Source: Azolla pinnata (Eukaryota; Streptophyta; Polypodiopsida; Salviniales; Salviniaceae). From it: DNA of 21,539 bases. The stretch covers positions 11,062 through 32,600 of the forward strand of contig JBBBWG010002782.1 in assembly GCA_037176905.1 (NCBI GenBank), given 5' to 3'. A model generated the notes under the pieces. The model was not told the DNA's origin, did no database searches, and saw nothing but the letters and a program-made list of their open reading frames with translations. The translations under genes were made by a program, and so were the position numbers. Below, piece by piece: positions 9,848 through 18,719 of the stretch. The first letter of the stretch is position 1. Every line of letters begins with the position of its first letter.

Positions 9848-9970
9848 CCCTAACCCTAACCCTAACCCTAACCCTAACCCTAACCCTTCCCTCTTCTTCT
9901 TCTTCTTCGTCGTCGTCGTCCTCCTCCTGTTTCTCTGCGTCTGTGCCAGAAACCCTAACCCTAACCCTAA
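9848..9970 (+). repeat. CCCTAA hexamer arrays and telo boxes in the Dof leader
   Basis: Six perfect CCCTAA hexamers occupy 9848-9883 and three more 9953-9970. AAACCCTAA telo boxes recur at about 10039 and 10073, and within the coding start at about 10264; a related AAACCCTAG is near 10356. The repeat is the hexamer, not the Arabidopsis-type heptamer CCCTAAA. CTTCTT, CGT and CTC triplets lie between the two arrays. In plants, telo boxes near the transcription start are bound by TRB-type proteins and are enriched in ribosomal and cell-cycle genes. Confidence 0.85.
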
Positions 9971-10191
9971 CCCTGGCCCCCAACCTCACCTCTCTCTGTT
10001 CCCGCCTCCGTCTCTGTCTCCACCCTGATTCCTCTCGCAAAACCCTAATTCCCAAGCTCTCTCCTCTGCAGAAACCCTAAACGTTCTCCTGCTGCTCTGC
10101 CCTCTGGTCTCTGTCGGAATCTACCCCCTCGATCCCGCCCGTACCGTCCTCTCTTCTGCGATCTGCGATCAACAGCGGGAATCCTGCTCCT

Positions 10192-11907
10192 ATGACATCC
10201 ATCTCCGATGATCGCAACCTGCTGCTCCCCGCCGCACCGACGCAACACGGCGAGGACGCCCCGAGAAACCCTAACTGCGCAGGCGCGGCTGAATCTGCTC
10301 GGACCAAAGACGAGGCCAAGCGCGCTGCAGGTATGGATCCTTTCGTGACTAGAAGAAACCCTAGCGCTGTGGCCTGTGTCTCGATCGAGGATCAGACGGG
10401 CGCTGCGGACGTGCCCAAGACCAGTTCTGATCATGTCGCCACCAAATCCTCGCTAGACATGGCAGCTGCCATCCGCTCCGAGAACCCATCTCCATGCCCT
10501 CGTTGCCAGAGCCTCGACACCAAGTTCTGCTATTTCAACAACTACAACACGAGGCAACCTCGCCATTTCTGCAAGAGCTGCCAACGCTATTGGACGGCGG
10601 GCGGCTCCCTCAGGAACCTTCCTGTCGGAGCCGGGAAGAGGAAGCACAAAAGCTCTTCAGCTCCCGCAGCGACGGCAACAATGGCGGTGCTCATGAGGAA
10701 ATCCCAAAGACATGAGATCTGCGAAGAAGATGCCGGTTGCGATGCCGATCTGAACCTGGGGATGAAACCTCCAAGATCTGCAGAGATTGATGTGGAGGAG
10801 GAGGAGGAGGATGAGGGCCTTCAACCGGCAGTGACGGATCTGCAGCGATGTACTCAGATTGTCGATGATGACGACGACGATGACGAACTTGGCGAGGTTA
10901 TATCAGCTGAAGCACCGCCCACTTCATCACATAGCAAGATCATGAAGTTCTACCACCACCATCATCTTGCTGATGGGAAGAAAAGCTTGTCTGGTGAATT
11001 CGGTAATTCGACCAGTAAAAAAGAGGCAAGCTGCGCTGGGGCTCGAGATTTTCCATCTTTCTGCAGCGCAACAACTCGTGGCACAATTCCAAACCCGCTT
11101 CCAAGAAGCGGAGAGGAAGAAGAAGAAGAAGAAGAAGAAGAAGAAGAAGAAGGGAAGGAAGGTTCGCATCTGTCCGAGCATGCGATCGGCGGCTTTAAGC
11201 ACCAGAATAACGATGCATTTTCAGAGAAAGGACTCGGATCTTCCAGCCAAAGTAGCTTGAAAACGTTCAAGTCTGTGAACTCTAGTACAGATCCACTTGC
11301 GGACGCCGTGTTATCTCAACCGCCAGCGATGATATCGGCACCTCAAGCATCGACACTAGTATCACCATCGTTGTATGGCTTATCACCATGGGGTGTTCCA
11401 CCTATGATGGCCCCATGGCCATGGCCATCTCACATGCTCAACAACGGTTCAGATGTATCTGCGGCATTCGCTCATGCTTTACCCCCATTTTGGCCATTCC
11501 CTCCTCCTGTGTGGATTCCCTTCGGATGGAGCTCGATGCCATGGAATGTCGTCATGGATCCTACTAGCAGCAATAACAATAGCACATCTGCTGCTCAGAG
11601 TCGTGAGGATTGGGTACAGAAACAACAACAAGTGCCCCTTTGCACTCCGAAAACACTCAAAGTAGGCGATCCGGATGAGGTTATGTATAGTTCTGTTTTG
11701 ACAGTGTTGGGTCTGACAAGTGTTGCCTCTCCGAGTTCAGTTTCAGCTTTCTTTAATGCTGATAGGCACGCCGCCACCGTTGATGGTTCTAAGCAGAAAG
11801 TAGGACTGAACCAAGATCATCCTCAACAACCCCTTGAGCTTGAAAAGATTTTGTACCGTAACCCAGCAGCATTTGCTCGATCGCTTGCATTTCAGGAAGG
11901 CAAGTAA
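10192..11907 (+). CDS. Dof zinc-finger transcription factor, CDF-like (cycling Dof factor subgroup)
   Basis: Seen: 571 aa, no intron needed. The Dof finger has C102-x2-C105-x21-C127-x2-C130 with [19 protein letters not shown] and [20 protein letters not shown]. The C-terminus carries [19 protein letters not shown] (485-503) and [15 protein letters not shown] (557-571). Both resemble the conserved C-terminal blocks of CDF proteins that bind FKF1 and GIGANTEA. Pro/Trp-rich segments such as [16 protein letters not shown] precede them. Acidic runs include a Glu run from GAA repeats (11113-11152), plus Asp and His runs. Known: Dof proteins bind AAAG cores in the nucleus; CDFs repress CONSTANS-type genes and are clock controlled. 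The ATG at 10192 is the first after the TATA box but has a weak context. Met48 (10333) has a strong one and would give 524 aa with the finger intact. The N-terminal DPAIKLFG-type block of seed-plant CDFs is not seen. Confidence 0.88.
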   Translation: MTSISDDRNLLLPAAPTQHGEDAPRNPNCAGAAESARTKDEAKRAAGMDPFVTRRNPSAVACVSIEDQTGAADVPKTSSDHVATKSSLDMAAAIRSENPSPCPRCQSLDTKFCYFNNYNTRQPRHFCKSCQRYWTAGGSLRNLPVGAGKRKHKSSSAPAATATMAVLMRKSQRHEICEEDAGCDADLNLGMKPPRSAEIDVEEEEEDEGLQPAVTDLQRCTQIVDDDDDDDELGEVISAEAPPTSSHSKIMKFYHHHHLADGKKSLSGEFGNSTSKKEASCAGARDFPSFCSATTRGTIPNPLPRSGEEEEEEEEEEEEEGKEGSHLSEHAIGGFKHQNNDAFSEKGLGSSSQSSLKTFKSVNSSTDPLADAVLSQPPAMISAPQASTLVSPSLYGLSPWGVPPMMAPWPWPSHMLNNGSDVSAAFAHALPPFWPFPPPVWIPFGWSSMPWNVVMDPTSSNNNSTSAAQSREDWVQKQQQVPLCTPKTLKVGDPDEVMYSSVLTVLGLTSVASPSSVSAFFNADRHAATVDGSKQKVGLNQDHPQQPLELEKILYRNPAAFARSLAFQEGK

Positions 11908-13378
11908 GATGGAATTGGCTAAAATGGGTTCTTGATGCAGCAGATCTAGGTATTTTGGAGGAAAGCATTCGTTGTCTGAAGGTCCTTGTTGATGCCCATG
12001 GACGAAATATATTTCACTTATGGGATCCTCTATCAGGTGCAGCAAGTAAAGTCTATCTTCGAGCAAATGAAATGATGTGGGGTCTTAAAGATTAACCAAA
12101 ATACCGAAACATATAGATATGGCAGTATTCTTTTCTTTACGAGGATTCTAGATCTTTTTGAAGAAGAGGAATTTGTGTTATGCCAGTATGATATGTAGAC
12201 AGTAATGAGAAGATTGCAAAAGAGAACAGGAAAATAGTTTCAAAAAATTTGCCTTAGAAGAAATAGTAGCTATTTGAGGAGTTATCTTTTGCAGTCCTCC
12301 TTGTACAATTTTAGTTATACACAATCTTATTCCAGAAGACTCTATTTTCAACAAAATGGCAATCAACAATGTATATTTGTGCAGCTATCTGCGTATGTAT
12401 ATTTATATGTATGTGAGTATGTATATGCGGCAGCTGGTGCCTCGACAATATTTAAGATCCTCTTCTGTTTCTAACCCAAATCTGCTAGAGCTTGTGCAAT
12501 ATATTTGAATACATTTTGAACTTCCATTGCTTTCTTTAGCAGTTTCCAGTCTCACAGTTATCTGCCATTATTTCTGCATTAGGCCCAAAGGCCTATGTTA
12601 AACACTGCTGAGAGAAAATGGGAATGGTCTGATCAGAAAATTGTTCTGGCTCTTGTTCCCCAAATTTGGGGTGTGCCCGTGATCAACACTCTGAATTAAA
12701 GTACGAAGACTTACATTGATTTCTACTTGATCGGAAGAACTGGGACATAATATTATCGACGACACAGAACCTACTTGTGGGCAAAGAATCCAATGTTTAC
12801 TATTGATTTGTATTACATCTGTCGGATGTCAAGATCAGTGGGGCTTTGTACCAGTAACATTTATAGGAGAGGGCAAAAACATGAATTGAAGCAAATGGAA
12901 CTCTTAGTACAGAGCAAGGAGGGAAGCCCATGAAATACTAAAAGCATTTTCTGCCCCTTTATTAGAGTGCCTGTGCCTGTAAGACGATTTTGTGATCCAA
13001 GGTGTTTTCCTCCTACATCGTAACTCAAGGATGGCAGGCGGTCGTTTCTAGCCACTATGATCAAACTGTGACACACTAATTGATTGCTGAGTAAGCAGTG
13101 GAAAAACTTGCATTTGGAAAAAATTTAGATTTAGGATTTCATTTACGACACTGGTGTACCCTGATGTTGAATATCCATGTCAGAAAATGTGTCGTAAACC
13201 TTTCATTGTTTAATATGTACAATATTGCCATTTTCAATCCATACGTGAATAAATTGGATCATATACTGCTTTGGCAAAGTTAGATTTCTGTGGGAGTTCA
13301 AGATGCATACGCTTATGAATGACCACAGCACATATGCATAAAATTGAGGCATTCTTCCCCAATTACTTTTAATTTCCA
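11908..13378. other. Convergent 3' flanks of the Dof and PPR genes
   Basis: About 1.5 kb of AT-rich DNA lies between two stop codons facing each other. I see no gene, repeat array or RNA gene here. Short open frames have no protein-like conservation that I can recognise. The 3' UTRs of both genes must lie here. Confidence 0.6.
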
Positions 13379-15706
13379 TCACGAGATCTTCAATGTCAAT
13401 CTCTCATCATTCACATTCGATCCTGTAATCTCGAAACCCTTGAGCTTTTTTGCTTCTTCATGCATACTAGCAGCATATAAATTCCGCATGCAAATATATG
13501 CAGCAGTGCACTCTTTATCCAATGATATCGATTGTCTGAAAGCCCATTTACCAAGCTCCAGATTTACCCATTCACAACAAGACCCTAAAAATGTTAGCCA
13601 CAATGGTAGACAATCTGAATGCCTCGTTTTCTGAATAACAACTACAGCCTTGTCAAAGCGGCCTGCATGTGTGAATAGATTAACCATGCAGGTGTAATGC
13701 TCTATGTCCGGAGTCAGAAAGTAGTTCCTTTCCATATCATCAAAGATCATTTGGCCCTCATCCACTAGACCTGCGTGGTTGCATGCACTTAGTAGGATCA
13801 GAATTGTGACAACATCTGGAATGTTCTGGCTCGCTATCATTTCATCAAATAAGTTGAAAACCTCTCGGACATATCCAAATAGTGCATATCCAGCCATTAA
13901 TCCATTCCATGACACGGCATTCCTTGCCGGAAGGTCATCAAACATTTTCTGTGCTTTTCTTAGAGCACCACATTTCACATACATATCTACCACGGCATTC
14001 CCTAGGTTAGTATCGTTTTGTAATAACCGTTGTTCACTTGCCATGTTATGTATTTCTCCTCCCATCTCAAGAGATCCTATGCTGCTACAAGCTTTTAGAA
14101 CGCAAATTAGAGTGATAGCATCTGGGAGAATACCCTTACCTTGCATGCATCGGAAACAATTCAGAGCTGCATCACAGAGCCCGTGCTGTGAATAGCCACT
14201 GATAAGAGCACTCCAGCACACCACATCTTGCACTTCAAGATGTTCAACCATGTCCTGGGCCTTTGCAAGCATATTACACTTGGCATACATGTCTATCAAT
14301 GCAATTCCAAGCACTCTATCTTTTTCTAGCAACCCTTGCTCCCTTATGAGAGCATGAATTTCTTCCCCCACATTTAAAGATCTAGTGATACTGCAAGCCT
14401 TCAAAAGGGAGGAGAATGTGATGGCATCAGGGGATAGGCCATCATCTCGCATATGCAAAAAGCAATCAACAGCCTCATCAAACAACCCAAGTTGGGCATA
14501 ACCAGATATGAGTGCACTCCATGATACAACATTGCGAACTCCAAGCTGATCAAACACTTCTCTTGCTTTTACCATCTGACCACATTTGGAGTACATGTCC
14601 ACCAGTGCGGTGCCAAGAACTACATTTTTCTCTAATACACCTCTTCTTTGGACCTCTTGATGTATGTCTTCTCCAATCTGAAGAAGCCTTGAGCTTCCAC
14701 AAGCTTTCAAAACACAAGAGAAGGTGACCACATCCGGTGACTGGCCTTCATTCTGCATTTGTGAGAAGCACTGTATCGCTTCATCATTGAGACCATACCG
14801 GACATATCCAGATATCAACGCATTCCAAGAGACATTATTCCGTACAGGAAGTCTTTCGAAGACTTCTCGTGCTTTCTCGAAAACTCCGCACTTTGCATAC
14901 ATATCAACAACCGCGGTACCAAGCACAACATCTTTCTCCAGCAGGCCCTTCTCCATACCCATTCGATGCACCTGTTCTCCAATATCAAGAGCTCCTATAC
15001 TCCCACAAGCTTTCAGAACACAAGAAAAGGTCGTTGCATTTGGAAAGAATCCCTCCTCTTGCATCTTCCTAAAGCAATTTAAAGCTTCTGAGGCAAGTCC
15101 ATTCCTAACATACCCCGCAATCAGGGCATTCCAAGATACGACGTCGTGCAAAGGAAGACCATCGAATACTAGTTGGGCAGTCTCCATGGTTTTGCATTTA
15201 GCATACATATCCACTATTGCGGTGCCAAGCACAAGATCGTTTTCTAGCAATCCCTGCTTTCTCACCTCAACATATATCTCTTCTCCCATCTCAACACACC
15301 CGATGCTACCACAGGCTTTCAAAATGCAAGTGAAAGTGACAGCATCTGGAGAAAGACCCTCGTCCTTCATTTGCTTGAAGGCTTCGATGGCCGCATTGAA
15401 ACGGCGATCTCTGACGCGCGCCGAGATTGATCTGTTCCACGATCGAGTACCCCGAGCTGGAACCCCGTGGAATACGTTTGGAGCAACTTGAGAAGCACCA
15501 CGTCTTGTATAGACGCGGCTGGAGGGGGCACCTCTGAGGAGGGAGCTGTTGCCGTGAAGCTTCTCACCTGGCGCCAGTCGGGGTGTATGTGAATCCTTGA
15601 GTTCCTGGCGAGCTCTGAGCGGGCAATCGAGATCTGCAGATAACTCATGACACGCACCTGGATCGAATGAAGCACGCCATAGCCCAGGAGATTCTGCGGT
15701 ATTCAT
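13379..15706 (-). CDS. PLS-class pentatricopeptide repeat protein with degenerate E-type end, no DYW domain
   Basis: Seen: 775 aa, intronless. The N-terminus (1-86) is Arg/Ser-rich with few acidic residues, consistent with an organelle presequence. From 87 on it forms regular P-L-S triplets of about 101 aa: P motifs such as VVSWNALIAGYVRNGLASEA, L motifs with KACGSIGALDIGE, S motifs with VVLGTAVVDMYAKCG. I count about 18 motifs (six P, six L or L2, six S or S2). The last about 74 residues resemble an E1 domain (LGSCCEWVNLELGKWAF, AAYICMRNLYA). The protein then ends LTLKIS shortly after E1, without a full E2, E+ or DYW domain. Known: PLS proteins bind organelle RNA and most act in C-to-U (in ferns also U-to-C) editing; those without DYW need a partner deaminase. 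The editing role here is inferred; the repeat class is clear. The exact start Met is uncertain. Confidence 0.92.
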   Translation of the reverse strand: MNTAESPGLWRASFDPGACHELSADLDCPLRARQELKDSHTPRLAPGEKLHGNSSLLRGAPSSRVYTRRGASQVAPNVFHGVPARGTRSWNRSISARVRDRRFNAAIEAFKQMKDEGLSPDAVTFTCILKACGSIGCVEMGEEIYVEVRKQGLLENDLVLGTAIVDMYAKCKTMETAQLVFDGLPLHDVVSWNALIAGYVRNGLASEALNCFRKMQEEGFFPNATTFSCVLKACGSIGALDIGEQVHRMGMEKGLLEKDVVLGTAVVDMYAKCGVFEKAREVFERLPVRNNVSWNALISGYVRYGLNDEAIQCFSQMQNEGQSPDVVTFSCVLKACGSSRLLQIGEDIHQEVQRRGVLEKNVVLGTALVDMYSKCGQMVKAREVFDQLGVRNVVSWSALISGYAQLGLFDEAVDCFLHMRDDGLSPDAITFSSLLKACSITRSLNVGEEIHALIREQGLLEKDRVLGIALIDMYAKCNMLAKAQDMVEHLEVQDVVCWSALISGYSQHGLCDAALNCFRCMQGKGILPDAITLICVLKACSSIGSLEMGGEIHNMASEQRLLQNDTNLGNAVVDMYVKCGALRKAQKMFDDLPARNAVSWNGLMAGYALFGYVREVFNLFDEMIASQNIPDVVTILILLSACNHAGLVDEGQMIFDDMERNYFLTPDIEHYTCMVNLFTHAGRFDKAVVVIQKTRHSDCLPLWLTFLGSCCEWVNLELGKWAFRQSISLDKECTAAYICMRNLYAASMHEEAKKLKGFEITGSNVNDERLTLKIS

Positions 15707-16800
15707 GATAGCTCCTGCCAGGTTTCAGCTTGGCTCTCGGATCTGCTGCTGCAATCGCCCACAACCAGATATATACATACGGTAGTATATGGTGGAGGAA
15801 ACTACCACTTTTGGCCCTCTAATCTGTAGAAATCACAAACCCTCTGATGATTCTCTTGTCGCAATTTCTTGCATTCAAGATCGGATCGTTTTCGGTCTAA
15901 TTGTTTCTGTCTGTTTTGATGCTTGATTGTCGAAGCCCATTTGATTAGGGCTGTTACGCCCGCAACATGTCAAAGGGCTATGTTGATCGAATCTTTTCTG
16001 TTCCTTCTGATCGGAACTGAATTTGGATGAAAGGGTGTCCAAAATCTTCCCCAATTCCATGAATGACATGCGTGGATTTCCACCACTGGTGTATTGTTTT
16101 TCCATGGCGATGGATGGAGAAGCTTCGCTATACACGACGATGGAATGTGGAAGAAAGAGATTAAAAAACGTGACAGTGGATAATGTGTAACTAGGTATGT
16201 GTACACAGTCGAATGTGTGTGTTTCGTAGTCAGAATTTGAGGAAGAAAGGAGGAAATTACAAAGTAAAGGAAGGAAAGAAGAAGAACAAGAAGAACAAGA
16301 AGAAGGAGGTTAAAAGGTATTGTTCCTTTATTTGATTGATCTTGAGACTTGTGCCAAGGTTTTGATTTTTCTTGAGATTGATTGAGAATAAATTTTGATA
16401 ATCCCACATGATTGCTTGATGAACCTATGAGCTCCTGTCTTTGTTGCAATGGAACGTTCTTCTTGTGATATTGCGAGAACCTGCCATTAGCATTAACGTC
16501 AATCTAAGGTCTTTCATCGGTTTCAGACTCTTCCACACTTTTTGTGCAACACTTTTTACCTTTCTACTTCGAAGCCACTATAGTATCTCATTTACTATAT
16601 TTATCTCCTTACTTTTGTTCCTCTCTTGTTCTTGCTCTACTTGATATGACAATTAATGTTTGTTAACATTTAGCCATAAAATGACACAGTTCACCACATT
16701 TGAAATTATGACCAGCAATGAACCCCAATGCAATTAGCAACGGAATGACCACATCTCAAATTTTATATTCAACAATATAGGTTTCATCTCAGTTGTATTC
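15707..16800. other. PPR upstream region, no gene seen
   Basis: This includes the presumed promoter and leader of the PPR gene (minus strand). It contains AAG/AAC simple sequence near 16265-16310. Minus-strand open frames at 15875-16135 and 15970-16449 overlap in different frames and match nothing I recognise. The rest is AT-rich and featureless. Confidence 0.5.
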
Positions 16801-16821
16801 CACAACATACATAACTTATAT

Positions 16822-17040
16822 CTATTGTGCGCTTTTGGATTTGGAGTAACTATCACTTTTCCAAGTTGTTCCATTATACAAAGTAATGGGCCACAAAAAT
16901 GAGAATTTACAGTCTACTTCAACCCATAAGGGACACTCTTGCTTCAAAATCTCTTCAAACTTTGGTAATGGTCGCCATGGAACAATATAAACTAACTTAT
17001 TATTAAAGAAAACTAGGAAATGTGCCAATAATCTATCTCT
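16822..17040 (-). pseudogene. DUF4283-like (retroelement gag/ORF1-type) fragment
   Basis: The minus-strand frame reads LAHFLVFFNNKLVYIVPWRP, then FEEILKQECPLWVEVDCKF. This resembles the core of DUF4283, where a hydrophobic strand and a PW are followed some 20 residues later by (C)P-x-WV. DUF4283 occurs in ORF1 of plant LINE-type elements. The frame ends soon after, and no zinc knuckle or adjacent reverse transcriptase follows on this strand. It looks like a decayed, short remnant. Confidence 0.35.
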
Positions 17041-17649
17041 TGGTTCTTCAGTTCGAAATATAATCTAAAAAAAACCTCTTGGACCTTTATGCACATCTTT
17101 CACGTTATTTTGTTAGCCTTTGGGTTACCCGATTAGTGTGGATATTTCACCATATCAAAGCCTAACTTGGATTTCTGAGGCCATATCAGATAAATTTATA
17201 TATTAGAAGTCCCAAGCTTGGTCGTTTGCTACTCGTCTCAAAGTGGTTCAAGCAATTATGATTCCAATAATTTCATAGTTTTTGCCTTTGTTACCTTGTA
17301 CAAAGAAATCATTTTATCAATTGGCTCGTGCCTTTAGGTATTCATTATGGAAGAAAGAGTCTAACATTGGTGTTAGTTGGGCTTCATGACTTTATATATG
17401 TACTCTAAAACATTTAGAAAGAGCAGGTTCATTCAATTTGGAAGATTCATACGATTGCTCGAAGGTTTAGCCTCTTGAAAAATATGTGTTCAAGTTCTCA
17501 ACCATTTGTTATTTTGGGGAGAAAGTAAGGATACAACATGGTAAAACAAAAATTATAACTTCATGGTAACATATTATTAATATTACTCGATCATTTAATG
17601 TTTAAAATTTATTATTGTACAACATTTTGTGGTCTTTTCAATAGAAGTC

Positions 17650-17931
17650 TAATCTTCCTTTCCGTGCAAAGGTGTTTCTTGGCGTGCTATGGTTGGTGGG
17701 TTGCCTTTGGCTATGACATTAAAACGAAGACACATTTCTAGTGGTACATGTGTTGTTTGTGTCACGATTGATGAAGATTCTCGAGACAGGTCTGTATCTT
17801 GCCGTGCTACTGAAGGTATATGGATAGTTATATCACAATTGTGGGCATCATTAACTCGAAATATTTTGTCACCTTTTCAAAGGGTTTTCATTGAAGGTGA
17901 TAGAATTTTTTACCAACCCCAACGTATGTAA
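17650..17931 (+). pseudogene. Reverse-transcriptase-associated zf-RVT-like fragment, frameshifted
   Basis: The plus strand encodes SWRAMVGGLPLAMTLKRRH, then SSGTCVVC and VSCRATEGIW. This resembles the zf-RVT domain at the end of plant LINE polyproteins (F-x-WR, L-P, L-x-RR, C-x2-C, then a later C and W). The preceding FRAKVF lies in another frame, so a frameshift separates the two halves, and the usual His before the last Cys is not seen. It is a decayed relic. Its strand is opposite to the DUF4283-like piece at 16822-17040, so the two are probably not one intact element. Confidence 0.4.
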
Positions 17932-18238
17932 GTTTTTGTTAGATTATCTGAGGTACTTGGGGCATGTAGCATATATATTTGCAACTTGTGGAATGATTTC
18001 TTATTTGATGGGCTTTCTAGAGTATCTCTCAACATATATGTAAGATAAAGAGGAAAGTTGGATTTGGCAGCTTTCGCAGTTACGTCGTGTGAGAACTTTG
18101 TCCCGAGATGATGAGTTAGATTTACGTGGTTTTGTACTGCAACATCTTAGAAGGTTGCCCTTGCCACATCGCTACTTTTGAAGCATCTGATAGCAACGAT
18201 GTTTTTTTTTTGTATTGTCGTGTTGTTTCCAACATAAA

Positions 18239-18498
18239 CATCGCCACCGCTATCGCCGTCGCCATTATCACCGTTGCCATCACCACCGTCATCATCACCA
18301 TCATCATCATCAGCATCACCATTATCACCACCACAGTCACCATCACTATCAGCACCATCAGCATCACCACCACCACAATCACCATCATCACCATCACCAT
18401 CATCATCATCATCACCATCATCATCATCACTATCATCATCATCATCATCACCACCACCACCACCATCATATCATCACCACCACCACCACCACCACCAT

Positions 18499-18541
<43 letters not shown>

Positions 18542-18702
18542 ACACCATCATCATCATCTTCACCATCATCATCACCATCATCACCACCACCACCACCACC
18601 ACCATCATCATCACCATCATCATGGTCATCATCATCAATATCACCATCATCATCATCACCATCATCATCATCACCATGATGATGATGATGGTCATCATCA
18701 GA
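18239..18702. repeat. Long CAT/CAC/ATC microsatellite with a terminal inverted segment
   Basis: About 460 bp are made almost only of CAT, CAC and related triplets (GCC and GTC at the left end). All frames are open because the triplets avoid stops, giving meaningless poly-His, poly-Ile, poly-Ser or poly-Asp frames. Near 18658-18690 the sequence flips from ATC to GAT triplets, forming a perfect or near-perfect hairpin. It lies just 3' of the minus-strand gene ending at 18720 and would be in its 3' UTR. Confidence 0.95.
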
Positions 18703-18719
18703 TCCATCCTTTTTTGCTG

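Noticed and set aside
9714..10080. Open frames through the CCCTAA arrays (Asn-Pro or Leu-Thr repeats, and Val-Arg repeats on the other strand)
   Set aside because: Hexamer repeats without stops create these frames; they lie in promoter and leader sequence.
10927..11270. Antisense and alternate frames over the Dof gene with poly-Ser, poly-Phe or poly-Lys
   Set aside because: They are shadows of the GAA tract coding for Glu in the real frame.
14724..15491. 255-codon plus-strand frame opposite the PPR gene
   Set aside because: The regular PPR codon pattern on the minus strand explains it as an antisense shadow.
15875..16449. Two overlapping minus-strand frames upstream of the PPR gene
   Set aside because: They lie in different frames, neither matches a family I know, and the region behaves like a promoter or leader.
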